A stretch of 64,000 nucleotides of DNA from Anaerotignum lactatifermentans (GTDB taxonomy: Bacteria > Bacillota > Clostridia > Lachnospirales > Anaerotignaceae). The stretch spans positions 186,001-250,000 of the forward strand of contig NZ_JACSNY010000002.1 of NCBI RefSeq assembly GCF_016902535.1, read 5' to 3'. Positions 36,399-45,627 of the stretch are shown here, in pieces (position 1 is the stretch's first letter; each line of letters starts with the position of its first letter). Under the pieces are notes generated by a model. The model did not search any database. It was not told the origin of the DNA and saw only the letters and a list, made by a program, of their open reading frames with translations. Made by a program: the position numbers and the translations under genes.

Positions 36399-38345
36399 TC
36401 AATCCTGAATTCGTTTAAACATTTTTTCCATTTGGTATTTCGTCCACTCTACAATGGTAGGCCGTCCATGAGGACAGGTAAAAGGGTTTTCCAGCTTCAG
36501 CAGATCCTCAATAAGCCGATCGGCTTCCTGCACACTCAGTCTGTCATGGCCCTTTACTGCGGCCTTACATGCCATGGTCGCTACGGTCATCAGTTTCATA
36601 TCATAAAGGCTGACGGGGCTTTCTGTTTCCAGCTGATCCAGAATTTCCGTGAAAAATCCGGTGCCGCTGGGGGATTTCATCAGAAATGGCACAGCACAGA
36701 GTGCATATTCTTTTCCGCTAAATTCCTCGATCCCAAAGCCAAAGCCTTCCAGAAGGGTCTGATTTTCCCGCAGCACTTCCTTTTCTCTTTCTGTCAGCCG
36801 CAGCATCACCGGTGTCAAAAGCCGCTGGGAAACGATACTCTGTTCTTTAAATTCTTTCATGAGCCGTTCGAACAGAATACGTTCATGGGCGGCATGCTGG
36901 TCAATGAGGTACAGGCATTCTCTCTGCTCTACCAGCCAATAGGTATCAAATACCTGCCCTACAATGCGGTAGTTCTGAAAGAAAGGTGTTTTTTCCGCTT
37001 CCTTTGGTGCCGGTGCGGCTGTTTGCTTCGCTGTTTCTGCCTCTTCCAGCACAAAGTCTTTTGGCAAAGACGCTGCCTGCACGTTTTCTTTTTGATAGGA
37101 GACACCGTCCTCCCGCACAGAAGTCTTTTGAGATGTGTTGCGCTTGAGGAGCTGATCTACACTGCGTCCTCCGCCGGGAGCCGGTGCCTCTTTTTCCCGT
37201 TGTGTATAAGAAATATCCTGTCTCGCCGGGGATGATTCTGTTCTGGGAAAAGCAGGCACGGCTTCTTTCGGTTTCAGCCAGGAGGACAGTGTTTGCTGTT
37301 CTGTCTTTTCTGCCTGCGGCGGTGCTTTCTTTTCCAGATTCGCTCTGGGGATCAGCACTTGACCGGAAAAGGCCGAGGAAATGGCGTCATAGAAGAAATC
37401 ATAGACTTCATCATCGTTTTTGAAGCGCACTTCCAGCTTTGCAGGATGTACATTAACATCCACCAGAGAGGGATCTACCTCCAGATTCAAAACATAAACG
37501 GGGAATTTCCCAATCATAATCCTTGTTTTGTAGGCATCCTCCACAGCGGAGGAAACAATGGAATTTTTGATGAATCTGCCATTGATAAACAGATTTTCAT
37601 AATTCCGGTTGCCCCTGGAAAGCTCCGGCTTGCCAATAAGGCCTGTAACACGATAATCTCCTTTGGCATAGGAAATTTCCATCATAGCGTTGGCGGCTTC
37701 TTTTCCATAAACATAAAAAACGGAAGCTCTGCCGTCGCCGTTGCCGGAGGTGTGGAGGATAGAAGCGCCGTTATTGATATAGCAAAAGGACATTTCCGGA
37801 TGCCCCAGCGCCAGCTTATTCATCAGATCGGAAACATAACTGCTTTCTGTAGCCGGCTTTTTCAGGAACTTCCTTCTTGCGGGCACATTATAAAACAGAT
37901 TCTGCACTACAACAGTAGTACCTTCCGTGCAGGCCACATCCTGTATGGTTTTTACCTCGCCGCCGCTGATCTGGATCAATGTACCCATTTCCTCGTCCTT
38001 TGTTTTCGTTGTCATTTCCACCTGGGCCACCGCCGCAATAGAAGCCAGTGCTTCACCCCGGAACCCCATGGTAAAAATATGCTCCAGATCCTCGATCTGG
38101 GAAAGCTTACTGGTAGAATGACGCAGAAACGCTTCTTTTACCTGATCTTTGGGTATACCGCAGCCATTGTCGGTGACACGGATATAGGAAGTACCGCCTT
38201 CCCGGATCTCTACAGTCACAGTGCTGGCACCGGCATCCATAGCGTTTTCTGTCAGTTCCTTTACAACGGACTTAGGGGATTCTACCACTTCCCCCGCCGC
38301 GATTTTATTGATGGTTTTTTGGTCCAGAAGCTGTATCTTTTGCAA
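36399..38345 (-). CDS. mutL: DNA mismatch repair protein MutL
   Basis: This 648-residue GHKL ATPase and endonuclease works with MutS. N-terminal motifs are KELTENAMDAGA, DNGCGI and GFRGEALASI. The linker (about 335-450) is long and variable. The C-terminal domain holds DQHAAHERILFERL and, near the end, CPHGRPT, both part of the endonuclease metal site of MutL from organisms lacking MutH. It therefore probably nicks DNA itself. The start is a TTG (38345) with GGAGG seven bases upstream. Co-transcribed with mutS. Confidence 0.97.
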   Translation of the reverse strand: MQKIQLLDQKTINKIAAGEVVESPKSVVKELTENAMDAGASTVTVEIREGGTSYIRVTDNGCGIPKDQVKEAFLRHSTSKLSQIEDLEHIFTMGFRGEALASIAAVAQVEMTTKTKDEEMGTLIQISGGEVKTIQDVACTEGTTVVVQNLFYNVPARRKFLKKPATESSYVSDLMNKLALGHPEMSFCYINNGASILHTSGNGDGRASVFYVYGKEAANAMMEISYAKGDYRVTGLIGKPELSRGNRNYENLFINGRFIKNSIVSSAVEDAYKTRIMIGKFPVYVLNLEVDPSLVDVNVHPAKLEVRFKNDDEVYDFFYDAISSAFSGQVLIPRANLEKKAPPQAEKTEQQTLSSWLKPKEAVPAFPRTESSPARQDISYTQREKEAPAPGGGRSVDQLLKRNTSQKTSVREDGVSYQKENVQAASLPKDFVLEEAETAKQTAAPAPKEAEKTPFFQNYRIVGQVFDTYWLVEQRECLYLIDQHAAHERILFERLMKEFKEQSIVSQRLLTPVMLRLTEREKEVLRENQTLLEGFGFGIEEFSGKEYALCAVPFLMKSPSGTGFFTEILDQLETESPVSLYDMKLMTVATMACKAAVKGHDRLSVQEADRLIEDLLKLENPFTCPHGRPTIVEWTKYQMEKMFKRIQD

Positions 38346-38366
38346 GTACCTTCCTCCCTTCCAAAG

Positions 38367-40988
38367 TTACATGCCCTTTGCTCTTTTTTGCAGGTCAAAG
38401 AGTTTTTGCAGTGCCTCCATAGGCGTCATGGCCATAATATCCAGCTTTTTGATTTCCTCCAGCATCTGCGTTTCCTCCAGATGGAACATATCTACCTGCT
38501 GGGCCGTTTCCTCCGCCTGTTCCCTGGATTCCGCGGCAATCCGTTTTGCTTTTTTGGTAATGTCTGCCGCGTTCAGCTGTTTTAGAATCTGGTTGCTGCG
38601 CTTGATGACCTTGTTGGGCAGACCTGCCAGTCTGGCTACTTGTACGCCATAGCTGTGATCGGCGCCGCCACGCTTGATTTTGCGAAGGAAAATAATGTCT
38701 TCGCCCTGTTCCTGTACGGCAACACAGTAATTTTTTACACCGGCCAGTTTTCCTTCCAATTCGGAAAGCTCATGATAATGTGTCGCAAATAATGTTTTCG
38801 CACCAATGACTTTAGGGTCTGCCACATATTCCAGCACAGCCCAGGCAATACTCAGCCCATCAAAGGTGCTGGTTCCTCTGCCGATCTCATCCAGGATCAA
38901 CAGACTTTTGGATGTGGCGTTATGGAGGATATTAGCAACCTCCGTCATTTCTACCATAAAGGTACTCTGCCCCGCGCTTAGGTCGTCTGAGGCGCCGACT
39001 CTGGTAAAAATGCGGTCCACAATGCCGATATGAGCACTGTCAGCAGGTACAAAGCTACCCATCTGCGCCATCAGTACAATCAGCGCCGTCTGACGCATAT
39101 AGGTAGATTTCCCTGCCATATTTGGGCCGGTGATGATAGCCAGACGGGTCTCGTCATTGTCTAAATAAGTGTCATTGGGAATAAACTGTCCATCCATCAG
39201 CTTTTCCACAACGGGATGACGCCCGCCTTTGATGTCGATGACATCTCCGTCATCTACCACCGGCTTGACATAGTTTCTGGAAGAAGCGACTTCCGCCAGA
39301 GACTGAAGCACATCCAGTTCGGAAATGATATGGGCACAGAATTGAATCCGTTCCACTTCCGCGGCTACCGCGTTTCTGATTTCCGTAAACAGGTCATATT
39401 CCAGAGAAACGATTTTTTCCTCGGAGCCTAAAATCAATTCCGCCAGATCATTTAATTCCGGTGTAATAAACCGTTCGCAGTTAGCCAGCGTCTGTTTTCG
39501 GATGTAATTGTCCGGCACATCCTCCAGATTGGATTTTGTGACCTCAAGATAGTAGCCAAATACTTTATTATAGCGGATTTTCAGATTTTTGATGCCTGTT
39601 TTTTCCCGTTCTTCTTCCTCCATCTGGTGAATCCAGGAAGTGCCTTCTTTTTTTGCCCGACTGTAGGTATCCAATTCGTCACAATAGCCTTCCCTAATCA
39701 TGCCGCCTTCCCTTACGGTAAAGGGAGGGTCCTCTACGATGGCTTTTTCGATCAGTTCATGGATATTTTCCAGAGGGTCCAGTTTTTCATATAACTCTCT
39801 GAGGCATCCGCTTTTGCAGCGCATCAGAATATTTTTCAAAAGAGGTAAATTGGCGATAGAGTTTTTCAGCATGGCCAGATCTCTGGCGTTGGCATTCTGG
39901 TATACCACACGGCTCATAATACGCTCAAAGTCGTACATGGTCCGCAGAACATCCTTGATTTCTTCCCGCAGAAAAAGGTCGTTTTTCAGTTCCTCTACGC
40001 CATCCAGACGCTTACGGATTTCCTCAGCCTGCAAAAGAGGCTGCTCTACCCATTTGCGCATCATACGGGCACCCATGGCCGTTTTGGTTTCATCCAGTAC
40101 CCCCAGCAAAGAACCACGTTTGTTTTTCTCCCGCATGGTCTCTGTCAGCTCCAGATTTCGTCTGCTGGCCACATCCAAAGGCATGAAGTCCCCTGTGGTA
40201 TAATATTTTACGGCAGAAATATGCTCCAGTCCATTTTTCTGGGTTTCCAGCAAATACCACATGAGCCCGCCCGCCGCGGAAATCGCCTGAGGTTTCTTTT
40301 CCAGACCAAATCCATCCAGAGAAGCCACATGAAAATGATCCTCCAGTGTTTTTTTTGCCGTGCGGTGAGAAAACATCCGCTCGTCGATATCGTTTAAATA
40401 AATTTGAAAACGTTTCTTAATTTCTTCCGCAAGAGGATGCTCCTTTAAGCCCTCGTTGCAGATCAGTTCCGCCGGAGAAAATCTGGCGATTTCATCCAGT
40501 ATTTTGCTGGCGGCCAGAATTGTAGGAAACTGTGTGGTCTGGAATTCTCCTGTGGTAACATCACAGACTGCCAGCCCATAGCCGCTTTTTTCCCCATAAA
40601 CCGCCATAATGTAATTATTTTTTGATTCATCCAATACACTCTGGTCTAACAATGTACCCGGCGTAATGACACGGATGACGTCCCGTTTGACAATCCCTTT
40701 GGCAAGTTTCGGGTCCTCCACCTGCTCACAGATCGCTACTTTGTAGCCCTTTTCCACCAGCCGGGCGATATATCCGTCGGCGCTGTGGAAAGGGACACCG
40801 CACATGGGGGCCCGTTCTTCCTGCCCCCAGTCTTTTCCTGTCAGCGTAATCTCCAGCTCCTTGGAGGCGATGACGGCGTCTTCAAAAAACATTTCGTAAA
40901 AATCTCCCAAACGGAAAAAAAGCAGACAATGCTTGTAATTTTCTTTGATCGCAAAGTACTGCTGCATCATGGGCGTTATTTTAGCCAT
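38367..40988 (-). CDS. mutS: DNA mismatch repair protein MutS
   Basis: This 873-residue protein recognises mismatches. It begins KITPMMQQYFAIKENYKHCLLFFRLGDFYEMF, which contains the Phe-x-Glu mismatch-binding motif (residues near 31-33). The ATPase has Walker A TGPNMAGKSTYMRQ, Walker B LLILDEIGRGTSTFDG and the TLFATHYHEL His switch. It ends with a helix-turn-helix and a dimerisation tail. The length is typical of MutS1. It follows the ylbF-type gene and precedes mutL, as in Bacillus. Confidence 0.98.
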   Translation of the reverse strand: MAKITPMMQQYFAIKENYKHCLLFFRLGDFYEMFFEDAVIASKELEITLTGKDWGQEERAPMCGVPFHSADGYIARLVEKGYKVAICEQVEDPKLAKGIVKRDVIRVITPGTLLDQSVLDESKNNYIMAVYGEKSGYGLAVCDVTTGEFQTTQFPTILAASKILDEIARFSPAELICNEGLKEHPLAEEIKKRFQIYLNDIDERMFSHRTAKKTLEDHFHVASLDGFGLEKKPQAISAAGGLMWYLLETQKNGLEHISAVKYYTTGDFMPLDVASRRNLELTETMREKNKRGSLLGVLDETKTAMGARMMRKWVEQPLLQAEEIRKRLDGVEELKNDLFLREEIKDVLRTMYDFERIMSRVVYQNANARDLAMLKNSIANLPLLKNILMRCKSGCLRELYEKLDPLENIHELIEKAIVEDPPFTVREGGMIREGYCDELDTYSRAKKEGTSWIHQMEEEEREKTGIKNLKIRYNKVFGYYLEVTKSNLEDVPDNYIRKQTLANCERFITPELNDLAELILGSEEKIVSLEYDLFTEIRNAVAAEVERIQFCAHIISELDVLQSLAEVASSRNYVKPVVDDGDVIDIKGGRHPVVEKLMDGQFIPNDTYLDNDETRLAIITGPNMAGKSTYMRQTALIVLMAQMGSFVPADSAHIGIVDRIFTRVGASDDLSAGQSTFMVEMTEVANILHNATSKSLLILDEIGRGTSTFDGLSIAWAVLEYVADPKVIGAKTLFATHYHELSELEGKLAGVKNYCVAVQEQGEDIIFLRKIKRGGADHSYGVQVARLAGLPNKVIKRSNQILKQLNAADITKKAKRIAAESREQAEETAQQVDMFHLEETQMLEEIKKLDIMAMTPMEALQKLFDLQKRAKGM

Positions 40989-41025
40989 CTGTCTCCCTCC
41001 TGTGTTTTCTCCGTTTTACAGCAAA

Positions 41026-41055
41026 CCCGAACCCCTGTTTTGTCAGAGGTTCGGG
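41026..41055. terminator. Hairpin between ylbF-type gene and mutS
   Basis: The stem CCCGAACC/GGTTCGGG (41026-41033 with 41048-41055) lies 23 bases after the stop of the YlbF gene. The T-run on the minus strand is short and broken, so it may be only a partial terminator that lowers mutS transcription relative to miaB. Confidence 0.5.
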
Positions 41056-41078
41056 CAGATATACGCTCTTTTGCTTCA

Positions 41079-41480
41079 TCAATGGCAGCCGCCGCCGCAG
41101 GATGCGCAGGCGGAAGGACTGCAGCCGCCCTCAGCGGGGTCTTCCCCGGAAAGAGTTGCAGTAATGATATTAAATACAGACTGCATGAAGTTGTTGAAAT
41201 TCATTTCTGCGGTATACAGATCAGCAGCCAGCTTGTTGTTTTTAATCATTTCGCCCTTGGCTTTCATTTCTTCGGAAAATCTCTTCTGCTCTTCGGGAGA
41301 GATGCCGCCAGCCTGGATTTTAGCCTGAAATTCTTCGTGAAGCTTTGTGTATTCTTCTACGGTCTTGGAAATTTCGGGATCTTCTTCATATGCCTTTTTT
41401 GCAGCCAGCAGAGCCTCTACCTGAGGTGTTTTCTGCAGTTCTTCTCCTAATGTTCTTGCCAGTTCGTATACACTTGCCAT
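41079..41480 (-). CDS. YlbF/YmcA-family protein with Cys-rich tail
   Basis: This 133-residue, all-helical protein (ASVYELARTLGEELQKTPQVEALLAAKKAYEEDPEISKTVEEY) belongs to the YlbF/YmcA family. In Bacillus YlbF, YmcA and YaaT form an iron-sulfur complex that steers RNase Y cleavage and affects sporulation and biofilm. Its place between miaB and mutS equals ymcA in Bacillus. The C-terminus ends GGCSPSACASCGGGCH, with four Cys that could bind a cluster or metal. ATG 41480 follows AAGGTGA. Confidence 0.85.
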   Translation of the reverse strand: MASVYELARTLGEELQKTPQVEALLAAKKAYEEDPEISKTVEEYTKLHEEFQAKIQAGGISPEEQKRFSEEMKAKGEMIKNNKLAADLYTAEMNFNNFMQSVFNIITATLSGEDPAEGGCSPSACASCGGGCH

Positions 41481-41490
41481 GTTTGTCACC

Positions 41491-42924
41491 TTAAACCCTT
41501 TCTCCAATAAAATAAAATGTTTTGTTTTCTATAATTTTTACGGGAACCATCTGCCCGATAAGGCTCTTGTCCCCGGCAAAATGCACCAGTCCGTTTTCTT
41601 CGGTACGTCCTGTCAGAATATGCTCATCCTGCTTGTTTACTTCCTCTGCCAGCACCAGTACGGTTCTGCCGACCTGTTCCTCGCTTACCTCATGCACGAT
41701 GGGGTTAAGCACATGCAGCATACGATCGAAACGATCTTTTACCACATCTTCCGGTACCTGATTTTCCATAGTTGCAGCCGGTGTTCCGGTACGTTTGGAA
41801 TATATAAAGGTAAAGGCTGTGCAGTAGCGCACCTTCCGGATTACATCCAGTGTTTCCTGGAAATCTTCCTCCGTCTCTCCGGGGAACCCAACGATGATAT
41901 CTGTACTGAGCGTGATGCCCGGCATAGCCTCTTTCACCTTCCGCACCAGTTCCAGATAATCTTCCTTGGTGTATTTCCGGTTCATCCGGCGCAGAATTTC
42001 TGTGCTGCCGGACTGGAAGGGAAGATGGAGGTTCTTGCAGACCTTGTCACATTCCTTCATGGCCTGAATCAGTTCATCGGACATATCCTTAGGATGAGAT
42101 GTCATAAAACGGATTCTTTCGATGCCGTCGATCTCATTGACCATACGAAGCAGCTGGGCAAAAGAGACAGGATGCTCCAAAGTCTTGCCATAGGAATTTA
42201 CATTCTGTCCCAGCAGCATGACCTCTTTTACACCATCCGCTGCTAAAGCTCTGATTTCCTGAAGGATATCCTCCGGCTCTCTGCTTCTTTCACGTCCCCG
42301 TACATAAGGTACAATGCAGTAGGAACAGAAATTGTTGCAGCCGAACATGATGTTTACGGAAGCCTTATAAGGGAAATGACGGATGCTGGGCAGATCCTCC
42401 ACGATCTCCTCCTGCTGCTGCCAGATGTCAAAAATGGTACTGCCGCTTTCCTGTCTTGCCAGAATCAGTTCCGGCAGCTTGTATAGGTTGAATGTGCCGA
42501 ATACCAGATCTACGTGACGGTATTTTTTCCGGATGGTTTCCAGCACTGTATCCTGCTGCATCATGCAGCCGCACAATGCCACAATGGCGTTTGGGTTTTT
42601 GCTTTCTTTGTAATGTTTCAGCCATCCCAGTTTACCATATACTTTCAGTTCTGCGTTTTCTCTGACACAGCAGGTATTGTATATGATAAAATCGGCATCC
42701 GTTTCTTCTTCAGTGCGGATATAGCCCATCTCATCCAGCATACCTTCCAGCTTTTCGCTATCGTGGGCGTTCATCTGACATCCCATTGCCAGACTGTAAA
42801 ATTTCTTTTGTTCTCCTGTTTTTTTGAAATATTCGTCGTTTTGCTGACGAATCTGTCGGATATATTCCATCTGCCTTGCCAGTTCCGCTTCTGCGGGTAT
42901 AGCAACGGTTCTCTGTTTTTCCAT
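41491..42924 (-). CDS. miaB: tRNA-2-methylthio-N6-dimethylallyladenosine synthase MiaB
   Basis: This 477-residue radical SAM enzyme adds the methylthio group to i6A37. The N-terminal domain has AMGCQMNAHDSEKLEG, NTCCVRENAE and GCMMQ, the three Cys for the auxiliary cluster. The radical SAM site is FGCNNFCSYCIVPYVRGRE. The TRAM domain is at the C-terminus (about 405-470). The first about 45 residues are a variable extension. First gene of the miaB-ylbF-mutS-mutL-miaA cluster. Confidence 0.96.
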   Translation of the reverse strand: MEKQRTVAIPAEAELARQMEYIRQIRQQNDEYFKKTGEQKKFYSLAMGCQMNAHDSEKLEGMLDEMGYIRTEEETDADFIIYNTCCVRENAELKVYGKLGWLKHYKESKNPNAIVALCGCMMQQDTVLETIRKKYRHVDLVFGTFNLYKLPELILARQESGSTIFDIWQQQEEIVEDLPSIRHFPYKASVNIMFGCNNFCSYCIVPYVRGRERSREPEDILQEIRALAADGVKEVMLLGQNVNSYGKTLEHPVSFAQLLRMVNEIDGIERIRFMTSHPKDMSDELIQAMKECDKVCKNLHLPFQSGSTEILRRMNRKYTKEDYLELVRKVKEAMPGITLSTDIIVGFPGETEEDFQETLDVIRKVRYCTAFTFIYSKRTGTPAATMENQVPEDVVKDRFDRMLHVLNPIVHEVSEEQVGRTVLVLAEEVNKQDEHILTGRTEENGLVHFAGDKSLIGQMVPVKIIENKTFYFIGERV

Positions 42925-43024
42925 GTGATTTCCTTTCCTATTGTTATGATTATACTGCCGTTAAGCCGTATCAACAAATTATACCATATCTTGCGATACT
43001 GCTCAATGGTTTCTTGCAGTTGTT

Positions 43025-43513
43025 TTACAGAGAAAGGAAACGAACCTCATTGCCGTGTTCCCGAACGATCTTTTCCAGGTCAGAAAAAGCGAGAAAAACA
43101 GAGGCAGTGTTGTCATTGGGATGTACGCCAATGGTACCGGCAGTGCGGAAATCCTCATCAAAAATCACTTCCACTGCACGATTTTCGTCATTCAGTATCC
43201 CCAGAGGTGTAACAGAGCCCTTTTTAAGACCAAGATATTTTTCCAGACGTTCCTCTGATGCAAAAGACAGTCTTCCAGCGCCGATCATTTCTCCAAGAGA
43301 TTTTAGATCTGCCCGCTTGTCTTCTCGGATCACCACCAGAAAATGACGCTTTCCCTTTGCATCCCGCAGAAAAAGATTTTTCGCGATATCCTCTTCTTTT
43401 TCCAGACCCAGTGCCATCATTTCCTCAATGGTATATACAGGCGCGTGGTCGAACCAGGTATGTTCAACGCCTTTTTCTTTTAAAAACTGCTTGATTTCTT
43501 CTTTTTGATACAT
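43025..43513 (-). CDS. YbaK/ProX-type aminoacyl-tRNA deacylase
   Basis: This 162-residue protein has the YbaK/EbsC fold, which hydrolyses mischarged tRNA such as Ala- or Cys-tRNA(Pro). Evidence is GVEHTWFDHAPVYTIEEM at the N-terminus, AKNLFLRDAKGKRHFLVVI with the catalytic Lys region, and GLKKGSVTPLGILND, close to the PrdX/ProX pattern GS.TP.GL. A free-standing enzyme is common in Clostridia whose prolyl-tRNA synthetase lacks the editing domain. It is monocistronic by spacing. Confidence 0.88.
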   Translation of the reverse strand: MYQKEEIKQFLKEKGVEHTWFDHAPVYTIEEMMALGLEKEEDIAKNLFLRDAKGKRHFLVVIREDKRADLKSLGEMIGAGRLSFASEERLEKYLGLKKGSVTPLGILNDENRAVEVIFDEDFRTAGTIGVHPNDNTASVFLAFSDLEKIVREHGNEVRFLSL

Positions 43514-43565
43514 ATGCTTCCCGCCTTTCTTGCTTCATTATATCCGCAGTACGCAAAAAAGTAAA

Positions 43566-43691
43566 TCATTCCTTGATTTTCCGGGAAATGTTTACAAATT
43601 GTTCATACTCTCTCCATAGGATATTCACACAAGTATTATATGATATAAGTGTCCAAAGCAAGGGCAAAGCAGTTAAGACATAGTAATACAT
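43566..43691 (-). CDS. Possible small membrane peptide, 41 aa
   Basis: The frame begins MYYYVLTALPLLWTLISYNT, a probable membrane helix, and ends with a charged helix. GGGGAGGG lies immediately before the ATG at 43691, with spacing slightly too short. It lies in a gap of about 400 bases without any other gene. The composition is plausible for a peptide but there is no homology support. Confidence 0.35.
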   Translation of the reverse strand: MYYYVLTALPLLWTLISYNTCVNILWREYEQFVNISRKIKE

Positions 43692-43761
43692 ACCCTCCCC
43701 TTTAAAGAAAATCCTACTTCCAAAAGAATGTAGGATTTTCGACGTTTTTGTGAGAATATTC

Positions 43762-43885
43762 TTGACAGGGTTTTCGCTTACGGATACTCTAGAATCAGGA
43801 GAGGAACGCAAGCTCGTTGCGGACGTCTGCCGGGAGCGTTATGGCATCCGGCACTTGCTCACTCTGTTTTGCTTAAATTTTGTAA
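43762..43885 (+). ncRNA. Candidate small RNA or promoter region in a 400-base gap
   Basis: On the plus strand TTGACA (43762-43767), 17 bases and TACTCT (43785-43790) form a promoter-like pair. The next about 95 bases contain hairpins CGCAA/TTGCG and GCCGG/CCGGC before the 14-bp hairpin at 43886-43918. This could be a transcript of about 120 bases. The strong hairpin lacks a T-run on the plus strand, so its use as terminator here is doubtful. No known RNA family is recognised. Confidence 0.3.
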
Positions 43886-43918
43886 AAGAAAGGAAGTCCT
43901 TTTCGGACTTCCTTTCTT
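43886..43918 (-). terminator. Terminator of the PfoR-like gene
   Basis: A perfect 14-bp stem AAGAAAGGAAGTCC/GGACTTCCTTTCTT (43886-43899 with 43905-43918) lies five bases after the gene's stop. On the minus strand it is followed by TTTTAC, giving a T-rich end. Confidence 0.8.
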
Positions 43919-43922
43919 CGTT

Positions 43923-45002
43923 CTATAAAATATCCAGTTTCATATCTCCGAATTTGATATATCCTTTTTTCCGCATCCATTCGGAAAAAATCAGTGTCAG
44001 TACAGCGGGCAGTATAAAATGCAGCAGCAAAATCTGGAACAGGAGCACTCCCGCCCCCCGGTCTGCCGCCATGGTCTGCCATGTCATGATTTGTCCCACA
44101 AGACCGCTGGTGCCCATACCACCGCCGGCGGGGTTATTTTCCATATGAAATACTACCGTGGCCACAGGACCAAGAATAGCGGAAGCCAGTGTAGGCGGTA
44201 TCCATATTTTGGGGTTCTTTACGATATTGGAAATCTGCAGCATGGAGGTACCGATGCCCTGAGCCAGAAGGCCGTCCCATTTGTTTTCCCGTAAGCTGGC
44301 AACAGCAAAGCCAATCATCTGAGCGGAACATCCTACGGTTGCCGCTCCGGCAGGCAGCCCTGACAGCCCCAGAATAATGGAAAGCGCCGCGGAACTGATG
44401 GGCAGAGTCAGGGCCATGCCCATGACTACGGAAATAACGATACCCATAAGAAAAGGCTGCAGCTGTGTAGCTACATTGATGGCATTACCCAGCCACTGCA
44501 TCCCCGCGGACAGAGGCGGCCCTAAAATAATGCCGGCCAGACCGCCGGCGAATATGGTTACCGCCGGCGTTACGATAATATCTACTTTCGTTTTGCCGGA
44601 AACAAGATGTCCCAGCTCTGCGCCGACAAGTACAGCTAAAAAGGACCCAAGGGGATCACCGGAACCGGTCAATAAAACGGCGCCGCTTTCCTGAAGGAGC
44701 GTTCCGCTGGCCGCAGCCGCCGCGTTGGCGCCGATAAATCCGGTCACTGCGGAAGAAAAAACGACCATTCTGGGCATTTCCATAACATAGGCTATGCCGA
44801 CACCAATGGCTGGCCCTGTACAGAATGTTGCTAGCGTTCCGATCAGCAGAATAAAATCTCCCGCTACGCCGCCAACCAATCCGCCGATCTGTTTCAAAAT
44901 CAGCCCAACGATCAATGTACAGAACAACCCCAGAGCCATTCCGTTCAGTCCCTGGATCAGATACCGGTGTACCAGCCGTTGCAGCAATGTTTTTTCTTTC
45001 AA
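43923..45002 (-). CDS. PfoR-like membrane protein (PTS EIIC-like)
   Basis: This protein of about 359 residues has nine to ten membrane segments and Gly-rich loops (GSGDPLGSFLAVLVGAELGHLVSGKTKVDIIVTP). It matches the PfoR/COG3641 group, related to EIIC domains of sugar phosphotransferase systems. PfoR was first described as a regulator of perfringolysin in Clostridium perfringens, but its transport role is unproven. The start is a TTG at 45002, since AGGAGGT is well spaced before it. The upstream NiaR-type regulator may control it, in which case a niacin-related substrate is possible. Confidence 0.72.
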   Translation of the reverse strand: MKEKTLLQRLVHRYLIQGLNGMALGLFCTLIVGLILKQIGGLVGGVAGDFILLIGTLATFCTGPAIGVGIAYVMEMPRMVVFSSAVTGFIGANAAAAASGTLLQESGAVLLTGSGDPLGSFLAVLVGAELGHLVSGKTKVDIIVTPAVTIFAGGLAGIILGPPLSAGMQWLGNAINVATQLQPFLMGIVISVVMGMALTLPISSAALSIILGLSGLPAGAATVGCSAQMIGFAVASLRENKWDGLLAQGIGTSMLQISNIVKNPKIWIPPTLASAILGPVATVVFHMENNPAGGGMGTSGLVGQIMTWQTMAADRGAGVLLFQILLLHFILPAVLTLIFSEWMRKKGYIKFGDMKLDIL

Positions 45003-45024
45003 AAAAATACCTCCTAACGCAAAC

Positions 45025-45034
45025 TGTATATACA
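45025..45034. promoter_or_regulatory. Palindrome TGTATATACA before the PfoR-like gene
   Basis: A perfect 10-bp palindrome lies about 22 bases upstream of the gene start, within a longer AT-rich stretch (TGTATATACACATATATTTACA). It could be an operator for the adjacent NiaR-type protein, but it does not match a NiaR box I can recall. Low certainty. Confidence 0.3.
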
Positions 45035-45099
45035 CATATATTTACATCAGGAAATATCGTATCATATTCTTGAATTGGAAGCAAGTTCTTTTTCCGTTT

Positions 45100-45615
45100 T
45101 CATTGGGAAAGAAGAAACCCTGTTTTTTTCAATGCGGTGCAGATTTCATCCAGTGTAGTTTCTTCCTCTGCGGCGATCAAATGGGTATGTACCCCTTTTG
45201 TCAGCTCTAACAGCGGCATGCAGCCGGTTTCTTCTGTTTTATGCAGAAAGTCCATGATGTCTTTTCTGCTTTTGATATTCAGAGATTCGCCGACAGTTCC
45301 ATAGATGGGATGGTTGACATGGGTCTGAAGAATATTTCCACCCAGATCTACAATAATCTGCAATTCTTTTTCGATTTCTTCTTTGCTGTGACAGACCTGA
45401 ATCTCCCGTTTTTTTAAATTATCTGTATTTTTTTCCAAAAGATATCCTCTGGCGGTAGGGATGATTTTCATTCCTTCTGCTTTGATGATGCCCATATCCT
45501 TTACGATGACCTGACGTGTGACGCCAAAGGTATCCGCCAGCGTTTTTCCGCTCAAGGGCTGGGTACTGTTTTCCAGCATTTCTTTTATTTTTTGCCGTCG
45601 TTCTTCGCTTTTCAT
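45100..45615 (-). CDS. niaR: NiaR-type transcriptional repressor (HTH + 3H domain)
   Basis: This 171-residue protein has an N-terminal winged helix (RRQKIKEMLENSTQPLSGKTLADTFGVTRQVIVKDMGIIKAEG) and a C-terminal 3H domain with His in HVNHPIYG and GVHTHLIAA. The NiaR/YrxA group senses nicotinic acid and represses NAD synthesis or niacin-uptake genes. No NAD gene is adjacent here. The PfoR-like transporter 97 bases downstream is the likely target. It follows the dehydrogenase gene by 12 bases. Confidence 0.82.
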   Translation of the reverse strand: MKSEERRQKIKEMLENSTQPLSGKTLADTFGVTRQVIVKDMGIIKAEGMKIIPTARGYLLEKNTDNLKKREIQVCHSKEEIEKELQIIVDLGGNILQTHVNHPIYGTVGESLNIKSRKDIMDFLHKTEETGCMPLLELTKGVHTHLIAAEEETTLDEICTALKKTGFLLSQ

Positions 45616-45627
45616 ACCCTGCCCCCT

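Noticed and set aside
43762-43918. SRP RNA or 6S RNA
   Set aside because: The conserved SRP tetraloop/bulge and the large open 6S bubble cannot be recognised, so only a generic small-RNA candidate is listed.
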